NCBI GenBank assembly: GCA_000336895.1
Contig: AOLX01000027.1
Span: 257,574 to 312,818 of the forward strand
Direction: 5' to 3'
DNA from: Haloarcula argentinensis DSM 12282
Lineage (GTDB): Archaea; Halobacteriota; Halobacteria; Halobacteriales; Haloarculaceae
Length of the DNA: 55,245 bases
A model generated the notes under the pieces. It was not told the origin of the DNA, searched no databases, and saw only the letters and a program-made list of their open reading frames with translations. Each line of letters starts with the position of its first letter. The stretch's first letter is position 1. The translations under genes were made by a program, and so were the position numbers. Positions 1 through 7,958 of this stretch are shown piece by piece.

Positions 1-139
1 CGCTGCGGGGAGTGGGTTCGCAAAAATCTACGCTAAAAACGACCTTCTCGCTCCCGCTGGTCGCGAGAAGTGAAACCCCTCGCCAACGGCGAGCGGTATG
101 CTGTCTCCTACCGCGCCGCTGAAATACGCTCGGTGCGGG
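1..139. other. Window edge without a gene
   Basis: No gene is supported here. The stretch contains an 8-base inverted repeat, cttctcgc at 44-51 and gcgagaag at 63-70 with an 11-base loop. This could act as a transcription terminator or be a fragment of a small mobile repeat, but nothing else supports either reading. Confidence 0.3.
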
Positions 140-1363
140 CTACCAGGCCGACTCCAGCACGTCGACAATGTCCTCTCGGGTTGGCTCCAGCCCCGAGGGG
201 ATGTTCGTCATGAAGGCGTCTTCGAGGACGACATCGGCGACTTCGGGGAACTCCTCCTGGCCAGGTCCGTCTACGTCCCGGAGTCGTGTCGGCAGTCCCA
301 GCGTCGTCGCTACCTCACTGACTCGGTCGACGACCGCAGCACCGGGGTCGGAAGCATCGCCGACGCCGAGCGCGTCGGCCAAGAGCGACCGCCGACCGTC
401 GGCCTGCTCGAAGAGATATGAGAGTGCGTGCGGGGCAATGACTGCGTGGGCCGCGCCCTGTTGGACCTCGTAGGTCCGGGTGAGTCCGTGGCCGAGGGCA
501 TGGATCAGTGAGAGCGTCGTCCCGTCTGCCCGCGAGATGCCGTACTGGACGAGCATGATCCCTTGAGTGATCGACTGGTACACCCACGGGTCGTCGTCAC
601 CGGTACCGAACGCGAGCAAGCCGTCAGTGAGCAGACTGAGGCCACGGGAGGCTGTAGCGTCGGTTATCGGCGTTGCGGTGGCTGCGTATATTGTCTCGAT
701 ACCCTTATCGAAGCCGTTCATCGCCGACGCCGCGAGAACCGACCGGGGCGTCGTCGCGATCAGTTTGGGGTCGTAGCAGACGGCTTCGGGCATCAGTTTC
801 GGATCGCCGATACCACCACTGGCCGATTCGTCTACGGGGCAGGTGTCGGGCGCGGCTGTGACCCCGGCGACGGTAGAGAGATCAGCGCCGGCCAGCGTTG
901 TTGGGACGGCGATAATCGGTGGCAGCTCTGCTTCGGGGACAGCTATCGTCCCGGAGTCGACAAACGCCTGGCCGACAGCGGCCGGGTCGCGGTCAGTCGC
1001 CGCGAGGACGCTGATTATCTTTGCCACGTCGAGGCTGCTCCCGCCGCCAACAGCCACGAGGCAATCGGCGTCAGCCTCGTGGAAACGTTCGAGCCCGTCG
1101 TAAGCGGTACCGAGTCGCTTGGCTGGTGTCGTTTCCGCGAAGACGCCGGCAAGTCGGTCACCGAGTCCGTCTCGAACGGGGGCCATCACGGCCGGCGTCT
1201 CACCGACGGTAGCGCCACAGACGACCAGTGCGCGGTCGTAGCCCTGTGCGTCTAACTCCGCGCCCAGTGTACGGGCGGCATCGGGTCCGTACCGAAGAAC
1301 GGCGGGATCGTACTCGAACCGAAACGGGGCATCGAGGTCGCCGAGGACCGGTGTGTCGGTCAT
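140..1363 (-). CDS. Iron-containing alcohol dehydrogenase family protein with degenerate metal site
   Basis: The 407-residue protein has the fold-specific features of group III alcohol dehydrogenases: a GGGS NAD(P)-binding loop near residues 106-109, a PTT motif near 154 and an all-helical C-terminal half. In canonical members iron is held by Asp, His, His and His. Aligned by eye, the Asp is Asn216, the first His is Lys220 and the last His is Gln302; only His288 remains. A normal iron-dependent oxidation is therefore doubtful. The substrate cannot be told. The start is set at 1363 because a TATA-like cctaaaga lies at 1390-1397; an in-frame ATG at 1372 is the alternative. The gene is monocistronic and runs away from the moeA pair. 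Confidence 0.85.
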   Translation of the reverse strand: MTDTPVLGDLDAPFRFEYDPAVLRYGPDAARTLGAELDAQGYDRALVVCGATVGETPAVMAPVRDGLGDRLAGVFAETTPAKRLGTAYDGLERFHEADADCLVAVGGGSSLDVAKIISVLAATDRDPAAVGQAFVDSGTIAVPEAELPPIIAVPTTLAGADLSTVAGVTAAPDTCPVDESASGGIGDPKLMPEAVCYDPKLIATTPRSVLAASAMNGFDKGIETIYAATATPITDATASRGLSLLTDGLLAFGTGDDDPWVYQSITQGIMLVQYGISRADGTTLSLIHALGHGLTRTYEVQQGAAHAVIAPHALSYLFEQADGRRSLLADALGVGDASDPGAAVVDRVSEVATTLGLPTRLRDVDGPGQEEFPEVADVVLEDAFMTNIPSGLEPTREDIVDVLESAW

Positions 1364-1422
1364 CTGTGACATACTCCGTCGCGCTCGTCTTTAGGCCTTC
1401 AGGTCGTCAGCGCCGTCGCTCC

Positions 1423-3303
1423 CTACTGGGGCTCCATCCCGGCTATCCCGTCGGCCAGCGAGTCGAGATCGTCGAGGGTCTCGGCGAGCGCGTCGACGCT
1501 GTCTTTCTCCCGTCGGTCCGGGTTCGCGAGCACCCGAACCGATTCGGTTCCCAGCGAAACGAACCCGAGGTCGAGTTTTGCCGCCGTGGCACGGAGTCCG
1601 AGGCCAACGTCTGCATCACCTGGCAGGACCTTCCGAGCGGGACTTTCGTGCGCCTTCGTCGTGAGTTCGTAGCCGTCAATAGCATCGACAACTTCGGCAC
1701 GGCCGATGCCCCGGTCCTCGCCGATGTCATCGAGCGCGTCGTCGAAGCTCCGACGCAGTCCGGAGGCGGTGTCACGGTTGACGAAGCGGTAGTCTCCGTC
1801 GATGAGGTCACCCAAATCGGACACGTCGGTATCAGGACCGATGACCAGCCCCCACTCGCGCCGCCAGCCGCCGATGTCGGTTGCGTCGTAGTCATCGGCT
1901 GCCGGTCCCGCGACGACCGCGATGTCCGGGACGCCGTTGCCGAGGCGGCGGAGTCCCTCCGTCGACCCGAGCGGGAGATACCGCGGGCGAGAGACGGTAT
2001 CCAGTAGGCGCGAGAGGAGCGGATCGTCCTCGCCCATGCCCAGGAGTGTCGGCGGTCTGACTGCCGGAGAGAATAGCGTCACGTCGACCGTCTCCCCCTC
2101 AGCGAGATAGTCAGTCCCCGGCGGCACGTCGACGAAGCCGTCGGCGTCGACGAGGCTCGTCGTCGCGCCGCTACCCTTGTCGACAGGATAGACCAGCAGT
2201 GCCCCGGATTCGTCCTCGATTAGTCCGGCCGGCATGAGGCGTCTGCGCCCCTCGCCGTAGCGTTCCTGGACTGCCATCGTGCCAGACACCGTTGCTGTCT
2301 GTGGCGGGTCCCGACCAGCGGCATCCCGGACCGCCGGGGCGACGAAGGTTTGGAAGATAGTCAGTGCCGACACTGGATACCCTGGCAGACCGACGTACGC
2401 CGAGTCGCCGATGGTGCCCACGAGCATCGGCTTGCCGGGTTTGACGGCGACGCCGTGGAGCCTGAGTTCGCCGCGTTCCTCGATAACGCGGTAGATGACG
2501 TCGACCGCGCTCGCGCTGGTCGACCCGGAGGAGAGAACGAGGTCGCACTCGTCGGCCGCCTCGTGGAGCAACCGCTCCATCTCCTCGTAGTCGTCGCCAG
2601 CGTGTGGATACATCACCGGGTCGCCGCCGGCCTCCGCGACTGCGCCGGCCAGCGTGTAGCTGTTCACGTCGTAGATCTGTCCGGCGGCACTGTTGAGTGG
2701 GTCCCCGGGCCGGACGAGTTCGTCACCGGTCGAGAGGATACCGACCTGCGGCCGGCCACGCACCGGGACCTCGTCGACGCCCAGCGCCGACAGGAGTCCA
2801 ATTTCACGCGGTGTGATGCGCGTTCCGGGACCGAGTGCCCGGGCCCCGGCCGCGATGTCCGCGCCGGCGAGCATCACGTTGTCACCGGGCGCGACGGACG
2901 TGCGTATCTCGACGCCGTCGTCAGTCTCAGTCGTTCGTTCGACCATCACGACGGCGTCCGCGCCGGGGGGCATCACCGCGCCGGTCGAGATTTCAGCGAC
3001 AGCGCCCGGCTCGACGGTCACGTCGGGCTCTTCGCCAGCATGAACCTCTCCGGCGACCGACAGCGTCACCGGGTCGGCCTCGTCAGCGCCGAAGGTGTCT
3101 CTGGCGTGAACGGCGTAACCGTCCATGCTCGCGCGGTCGAACCCCGGCACGTCGATGTCGGCGTCGACCCGCTCCGCGAGGACACGGTCGCGGGCGTCCG
3201 CAAGGGGAACACTCTCAGGTTCGGGGTCGACGTCGAGGCCCGCGACGACCTCGTGGGCCTCCTCGGGCGAGGCCAGATCGCGGAACTCGCGGCGGTCGCT
3301 CAC
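1423..3303 (-). CDS. moeA: MoeA-type molybdopterin biosynthesis protein fused to a PBP-like domain
   Basis: The 626-residue protein carries MoeA domains (about 10-175 N-terminal region, 185-325 MoCF-like domain with STGDEL, 335-410 C-terminal beta barrel), followed by a periplasmic-binding-protein-like domain at about 420-626. MoeA inserts molybdate into adenylylated molybdopterin in the cytoplasm. The loop that usually reads SGGxSxG is SSGSTSAS here, so catalysis may be changed. The C-terminal domain resembles those that bind molybdate or a cofactor in regulators, which is inference. A GTG at 3303 overlaps the stop of the upstream moeA by four bases, so the two are co-translated; a GTG at 3312 is the alternative start. 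Confidence 0.88.
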   Translation of the reverse strand: MSDRREFRDLASPEEAHEVVAGLDVDPEPESVPLADARDRVLAERVDADIDVPGFDRASMDGYAVHARDTFGADEADPVTLSVAGEVHAGEEPDVTVEPGAVAEISTGAVMPPGADAVVMVERTTETDDGVEIRTSVAPGDNVMLAGADIAAGARALGPGTRITPREIGLLSALGVDEVPVRGRPQVGILSTGDELVRPGDPLNSAAGQIYDVNSYTLAGAVAEAGGDPVMYPHAGDDYEEMERLLHEAADECDLVLSSGSTSASAVDVIYRVIEERGELRLHGVAVKPGKPMLVGTIGDSAYVGLPGYPVSALTIFQTFVAPAVRDAAGRDPPQTATVSGTMAVQERYGEGRRRLMPAGLIEDESGALLVYPVDKGSGATTSLVDADGFVDVPPGTDYLAEGETVDVTLFSPAVRPPTLLGMGEDDPLLSRLLDTVSRPRYLPLGSTEGLRRLGNGVPDIAVVAGPAADDYDATDIGGWRREWGLVIGPDTDVSDLGDLIDGDYRFVNRDTASGLRRSFDDALDDIGEDRGIGRAEVVDAIDGYELTTKAHESPARKVLPGDADVGLGLRATAAKLDLGFVSLGTESVRVLANPDRREKDSVDALAETLDDLDSLADGIAGMEPQ

Positions 3304-4523
3304 TGTGACCACTCCCAGTCCTCGACGGTCACGGTGTCACCGGCGTCGTACCCCTCGACGGACTCCGGCACGACGACCCAGCCGTCGGCGAGCGCGACGC
3401 TTGAGAGGACACCGGAGCCGCTGGCCCGCGTCGGCGTCGCGGTCGTTTTCTCGTCCACGTCCTCATCGTGCAGTTCCACCCGCGCGTAGGTTCGGGTCCC
3501 CGGCTCGCTGGCGATCTTCCGCGTCAGTTCGGCTTCGGTCGTCGGCGGGTCGGTCGACGGGAGGTGGCCGGCCCGTCGGAGCGCCGGTCGGAGGAACTGA
3601 ACGGCGTTGACGATGCAGGCGACCGGATAGCCCGGGAGCATCAGAATCGGCGTCTCCTGTGCCACGCCGAGCGCGACTGGATGGCCCGGTTTCAGCGCGA
3701 CGCCGTGGACCAGCACCTCGCCGATTCCGTCGACGACCTCCGGCAACAGGTCGCGCTCGCCGACGGAGGACCCGCCGGTCGTCACCACGAGGTCGTGGTC
3801 CAGATCATCCGTGATGGCGGCCCGGAGCGCGTCCACGTCATCGGTGACGATGTCGCGGTAGGTCGCGTTACCGCCCCAGCGCTCGACGTACTGGGTGACG
3901 GTCTGGCCGTTCGTCTCGATGACCTCTCCCGGTTCCGGGTCGTCCTGCACCAGTTCCTCCCCGGTCGGAATTACGCTGACGGTCGCTCGCTCGTACACTT
4001 CTACGGTGTCATTCCCGACCGATTTCAGCAGTCCGAGGTCCGACGGACGGAGCCTGTGCCCGTCCTCGTACAGCGTCTGCCCTTGCTCCACATCCTCGCC
4101 GACAGGGGCGACGTTCTCCCCGCCAGCGACCGCATCGAACACCGTGACGCTGTCGCCGGTCACCTCGGTCTCCTCGACCATCACGACGGCGTCGGCACCC
4201 TCGGGAAGTTCGCTTCCCGTGTGGACGCGGGCCGCCGTACCTGTTGTCACTGCCTCGCCGACCCGGAGCGACTCCGGCGATCGCTGGCTCGCGCCGAACG
4301 TGTCTTCGGCTCTGACTGCGAAGCCATCCATCGCCGCGCGGCGGTAGTGGGGTACCGCGCGCTCGGCAGTGATTTTACCCGCGACGACGCGCTCGTCGGC
4401 CTCACGCAGCGAGACGCGCTCCGTCCGTCCGTGTGGCGTCACTGCGTCCAGCAGCGTCTCCCTGGCCGTCGTCACCGGGGTTCTGTCCTTGAATCCGGCT
4501 GACTTCCGGGACTCGTTGCTCAT
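3300..4523 (-). CDS. moeA: Molybdopterin molybdenumtransferase MoeA
   Basis: The 407-residue protein has the usual MoeA length and domain order without a C-terminal fusion. It has the DGFAV signature near residue 55, IPTGEEL in the MoCF domain and an intact TTGGSSVG loop, and it ends in the beta-barrel domain. It would carry out molybdate insertion into molybdopterin. The start at 4523 is preferred over an upstream in-frame GTG or ATG because a TATA-like gctttttgg lies about 28 bases before it and the first residues then read MSNESRK. It is the first gene of a two-gene operon with the moeA-PBP fusion. Having both forms side by side suggests the intact copy does catalysis and the fused copy is specialised. 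Confidence 0.93.
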   Translation of the reverse strand: MSNESRKSAGFKDRTPVTTARETLLDAVTPHGRTERVSLREADERVVAGKITAERAVPHYRRAAMDGFAVRAEDTFGASQRSPESLRVGEAVTTGTAARVHTGSELPEGADAVVMVEETEVTGDSVTVFDAVAGGENVAPVGEDVEQGQTLYEDGHRLRPSDLGLLKSVGNDTVEVYERATVSVIPTGEELVQDDPEPGEVIETNGQTVTQYVERWGGNATYRDIVTDDVDALRAAITDDLDHDLVVTTGGSSVGERDLLPEVVDGIGEVLVHGVALKPGHPVALGVAQETPILMLPGYPVACIVNAVQFLRPALRRAGHLPSTDPPTTEAELTRKIASEPGTRTYARVELHDEDVDEKTTATPTRASGSGVLSSVALADGWVVVPESVEGYDAGDTVTVEDWEWSQ

Positions 4524-4591
4524 ATGTGTACGAATGGCCGGCACACCAAAAAGCTCGCCAGATTCAGGGAGCTTCGGTCGAAAGGAAACGT

Positions 4592-4750
4592 ATGGCTGAG
4601 TCGGACCTGCGCTGTCGCCTCTGCGGGAGCGAACTCTCGAAAGGACTGGTCGCAACCGACAGCCGGCACTGCTGTCTCAACGCCACCCCTATCGCCGGGA
4701 CCTGCCCCGAACACGGTCCGGTCGGACCCCACCACGCTGTAGAAGACTAA
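4592..4750 (+). CDS. Small zinc-finger protein (four-cysteine type)
   Basis: The 52-residue protein has a CRLC pair near residue 8 and a later HCC and CPEHG cluster, enough cysteine and histidine to bind one zinc ion. Such micro-proteins are common in haloarchaea and are mostly of unknown role. It is divergent from moeA and 52 bases before the permease gene that follows. The cysteine spacing and acidic residues argue for a real gene. The start at ATG 4592 is the only one that begins directly before the cysteine region; an in-frame ATG at 4526 lies in the moeA promoter. Confidence 0.7.
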   Translation: MAESDLRCRLCGSELSKGLVATDSRHCCLNATPIAGTCPEHGPVGPHHAVED

Positions 4751-4802
4751 CCGGGTCGAGCGTCGCGGAGGTTCAAGTACGGGAACGGGACCACGCCTCA
4801 GT

Positions 4803-6029
4803 GTGCTTCCGGGACTTCCTGCCGCTGACCCGACAGCGACGGTCGCGCTACTCGCTGCGGTTGGGGCAGGGGTCGGGCTGGGCACGCTCAGCGGACTCGT
4901 TCCGGGGTTGCACGCCAACACGTTCGCGCTCTTGCTCGCCGCCGCGGCGAGCAGTCTGCCCGGCCCGCGGCTCTACGTCGGCGTCGCGATGCTTTCGGCC
5001 GGCGTGACACACACTTTTCTCGACGTGATTCCAGCGCTGGCGCTGGGTGTGCCAGACCCGGCGATGGCCGCCAGCGCGCTGCCGAGCCACCAGCTGGTCA
5101 TCGAGGGCCGCGGTCGGGAGGCGCTTCGCCTATCGGCGCTGGGGAGCGGGCTGGCCGTCGTGTTTGCCGTCCCGCTGGCGGTTCCACTCACCCTCCTGAT
5201 GGAGCGTGCGTACCCATTGCTTCGGCCGTGGTTGTCGGTGCTACTCGCAGGGGTCGCTGCGCTCCTCGTGGTCACGGAGCGTGGCCGCCGCCAGCAGGTC
5301 GGCGCGGCGTGTTCGCTCGCCGCCAGCGGGCTGCTTGGAATCGGTCTGCTCGATGCGCCAGTGACCGGAGCGTTGCCTGTATCGGACGTGCTGGTCCCAC
5401 TGTTTTCGGGGCTGTTCGGCGCACCGGTGCTTCTGGCGGCTATCGAGGGAGAGGGCGTCCCGCCACAAGCCGACGCGACGGTGACGACGCCGCGGCGAAC
5501 AGTCGGCGTTCTCGCGGGTGTCGGGACCCTCTGTGGCGGCGCTGTCGGCTACATTCCGGGCGTCTCCAGCGCCATCGCGGCCACGCTGGCACTGGGGCTT
5601 GTCGCCGAGCGTGGGCCACGGGCGTTCATCGTGACGACGAGTGGCGTCAATACGGCGACGGCGGTGTTTGCGCTGTTCGCGCTCATCTCGCTCGGGACGC
5701 CCCGAACCGGCGTCCTCGTCGCGCTTGACAAAGCGGAGGTACCGCTTGTGCTCCCGGCGCTGCTCGCCGCAGTCGCTATCGCCGCCGTCGCTGGCGCGAT
5801 ACTCGTCCCGACACTGGGTGACCGCTACCTCCGAACTGTCGGCCAGCTGAACCCGACACGCCTCTCGTTGTCGGTGATTTCGGTACTCGTCTGTCTCTCC
5901 GCACTCTTCGCTGGCTTCGTCGGTATCGGAGCGTTCGGAGCCGCCACGCTGGTCGGACATCTCCCGCCGCGGTTCGGGTCCCGCCGGGCGACCCTGATGG
6001 GAGTCTTACTCGTCCCGCTGGCGCTATAG
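4803..6029 (+). CDS. TctA/DUF112-family membrane permease
   Basis: The 408-residue protein is almost entirely hydrophobic, with about ten predicted membrane segments. It has the glycine-rich pattern GxxxGxxPGLHxN near residues 25-40 and a second similar repeat (GYIPGVSSA) near 248-256, which is typical of the TctA/DUF112 permease family. Canonical TctA works with TctB and TctC in tricarboxylate uptake. No TctB or TctC gene is seen nearby, as is usual for the archaeal DUF112 branch, so the substrate is unknown. Translation appears to begin at GTG 4803. The gene converges on corA with a 6-base overlap of coding ends. Confidence 0.82.
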   Translation: MLPGLPAADPTATVALLAAVGAGVGLGTLSGLVPGLHANTFALLLAAAASSLPGPRLYVGVAMLSAGVTHTFLDVIPALALGVPDPAMAASALPSHQLVIEGRGREALRLSALGSGLAVVFAVPLAVPLTLLMERAYPLLRPWLSVLLAGVAALLVVTERGRRQQVGAACSLAASGLLGIGLLDAPVTGALPVSDVLVPLFSGLFGAPVLLAAIEGEGVPPQADATVTTPRRTVGVLAGVGTLCGGAVGYIPGVSSAIAATLALGLVAERGPRAFIVTTSGVNTATAVFALFALISLGTPRTGVLVALDKAEVPLVLPALLAAVAIAAVAGAILVPTLGDRYLRTVGQLNPTRLSLSVISVLVCLSALFAGFVGIGAFGAATLVGHLPPRFGSRRATLMGVLLVPLAL

Positions 6030-7001
6030 GTAGTCCCGCTGGCGGAAATGGCCGAGCAAGACGGCGACGACGATCACCATCCCGATCATCACCGCGGGAT
6101 AGCCGAACGCCCAGCCCAGTTCTGGCATATTGTACGGGCTGTCGGCGAAGTTCATCCCGTAGACGCCGACGACGAAGGTCAGCGGGATAAAGATCGTCGC
6201 GACGACAGTGAGCATCTTCATCACCTCGTTTGTCGACTGGGACACCGTGTTCAGGTAGATGTCCCGCGCCCCCGCCACCAGGTCGCGGTAGGTCTCGGTC
6301 AGGTCGACAATCTGGACCAGATGGTCGTACACGTCCCGGAAGTACTTCTCCGTCTGTGGCTGGATCTGTTTGGGGTCGCCACGGGCGAGCACGCCGATCG
6401 CCTCTCGCGCCGGCCAGACCTGCTTGCGGAAGGACAACAGGTCGCGCCGGACGTCGTTGATCCGTTCGAGCGTCTCGATATCAGTGGAGGTCGTCACCTC
6501 TTCCTCGATCTGTTCGATATCGGTCTCGATCTCGTCCAGCAGGTCGAAATACGCGTCAACGATGACATCGATGACCCGGTAGGCAGTGAAATCCGGGCCG
6601 CGGTGGAGGAGTCGCTCGTCCCCGCGACCGACAGCGTCCATCACGCGCTGGACAGACGGGACAGCTCCCGTCGACAGCGTGACGATCCAATCGGGGCCGA
6701 TGAACAGGCCGAGCGGCGTTGTTTTCACCTCCTTGTCGAACGTCGTATCGCCGGGCGTGAGCGACGCGGACTTGACGAGAACGAACGTGTAGGCGTTGAA
6801 ATCCTGGACGTTGGCCCGGACGTCGTTCTTGATGTCCTCGATAGCCAGCGAGTGGAGATCGAAGGCGGAGCTGACAGCCTCAACCTCGTCGGGTGTCGCG
6901 TCGGTGGCGTGAACCCACGTCGTTCCGTCAGCCGTTCGGGCAGCCGCCAGGTCCTCGTACGCTATCGCCTGTCCGTCGGCGTACACCACTGTGGAGATCA
7001 T
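6024..7001 (-). CDS. corA: Magnesium/cobalt transporter CorA
   Basis: The 325-residue protein has a long cytoplasmic alpha/beta and helical domain followed by two C-terminal membrane segments. The first ends in the YGMNF signature that forms the mouth of the CorA channel. A short basic tail (FRQRDYL) follows the second segment. CorA forms pentamers in the cytoplasmic membrane and admits Mg2+ by its electrical and chemical gradient. The start overlaps the end of a 56-residue membrane protein gene by four bases, so the two are probably co-transcribed. Confidence 0.95.
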   Translation of the reverse strand: MISTVVYADGQAIAYEDLAAARTADGTTWVHATDATPDEVEAVSSAFDLHSLAIEDIKNDVRANVQDFNAYTFVLVKSASLTPGDTTFDKEVKTTPLGLFIGPDWIVTLSTGAVPSVQRVMDAVGRGDERLLHRGPDFTAYRVIDVIVDAYFDLLDEIETDIEQIEEEVTTSTDIETLERINDVRRDLLSFRKQVWPAREAIGVLARGDPKQIQPQTEKYFRDVYDHLVQIVDLTETYRDLVAGARDIYLNTVSQSTNEVMKMLTVVATIFIPLTFVVGVYGMNFADSPYNMPELGWAFGYPAVMIGMVIVVAVLLGHFRQRDYL

Positions 7002-7168
7002 GATGTGTCCTCCGTCGGCGTAGCGTGGCCGACGGCAGCCACCGTCAGCCCGACCATGACCGCTGTTACTGACGCGGATCGGCCGAGGTAGGCGACGCTC
7101 GTCCCGATGGCGTAACCGACGATACCGACGAGCGTGAGCACCACACCGGCGACAAACAGCCGATTCAT
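6998..7168 (-). CDS. Small two-segment membrane protein upstream of corA
   Basis: This 56-residue protein consists of two hydrophobic stretches (about residues 5-25 and 33-50) and a short acidic tail. I do not recognise a family. The ATG at 7168 is chosen because it begins directly before the first membrane segment, and longer versions add a non-hydrophobic extension. The stop overlaps the corA start by four bases, which points to translational coupling. A role as an accessory to CorA is possible but not shown. Confidence 0.7.
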   Translation of the reverse strand: MNRLFVAGVVLTLVGIVGYAIGTSVAYLGRSASVTAVMVGLTVAAVGHATPTEDTS

Positions 7169-7211
7169 GCCTCCGTCATCACTGGCCCGAAAGAAAACAG
7201 TGTCCCCGCAG

Positions 7212-7853
7212 TCAGTTGCCCGAATGCGAGAGGCCACCGAGCAGCGTATCGACGCGGGGACCCTCTTGATCGTCGAACCGCTCGGGATAGACGGCGACGG
7301 CGACGACCACGTCGCCCTCGTGTTCGAAGCTCGTGAGGTGAATCAGGACGTCGATTTCCTGGCCCTCGATAGCCGTCGTCCCGGAGAACACAGCCACCTC
7401 ACGGGACTCGCCCAGTGCTTCTACCGTACGGTTGCGTTCGAACTGGACGTCGTTGATCTGGTCGTTTCGGCTGGCGACTTCTTCGACGAGGCGTTCGTTG
7501 GACCAGCTCGCGGCGGGGTTCAACGTCTGTCCCGCCACACTGGCGCTGGGCGTCGAGAAGACGATGAACCGCCCGGCGTTGACCTCACCGACCGGCCCGA
7601 GGTCGATGCCGCGCTCGTACTGTCGGATGTGGTTCGTGACGCGGATGGTTCGCTCCTGGCCGGCGACGGTGACCGTCCGCTCGATGGTCTGTTCGTCAGC
7701 CATCGACTGCTCGTAGCCGGTCTCTTCGAGCGCACTGTCACTGACTGCTGCCGGTGCGGAGTCGAACTCGACTGTCTCCCCGGTTAGCAGGCCGACACAG
7801 CCCGACGAGACGACGAGTAACCCGACGAGAAGCGTGAGGATGCCCTTTCGCAT
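7212..7853 (-). CDS. DUF6517-type lipoprotein
   Basis: The 213-residue protein begins with a hydrophobic signal and a lipobox-like SSGC near residue 19, so it is probably exported and lipid-anchored. The rest looks like the haloarchaeal DUF6517 family, an all-soluble domain of unknown role; a second probable member lies at 37061-37834. A strong TATA-like ctttatatac at about 7873-7883 fits a leaderless start at 7853. It is upstream of the small membrane protein and corA on the same strand with a 43-base gap, but its own promoter allows independent expression. Confidence 0.78.
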   Translation of the reverse strand: MRKGILTLLVGLLVVSSGCVGLLTGETVEFDSAPAAVSDSALEETGYEQSMADEQTIERTVTVAGQERTIRVTNHIRQYERGIDLGPVGEVNAGRFIVFSTPSASVAGQTLNPAASWSNERLVEEVASRNDQINDVQFERNRTVEALGESREVAVFSGTTAIEGQEIDVLIHLTSFEHEGDVVVAVAVYPERFDDQEGPRVDTLLGGLSHSGN

Positions 7854-7958
7854 TGTTGTTCCTACACTGTGTCCAGTATATAAAGTACGTGGCCGCACAA
7901 GCTATTCTCTGAGATACAAAACGGCCGGTACACGCCCATAATCGGTCGCTCGACCCTT

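Noticed and set aside
2350..3489. Long plus-strand open frame opposite the moeA genes
   Set aside because: It is the antisense shadow of two well-recognised genes; the protein has no family features and its composition reflects GC-rich codon mirrors.
6048..7091. Long plus-strand open frame opposite corA
   Set aside because: Fully antisense to corA, which has a clear signature and promoter.
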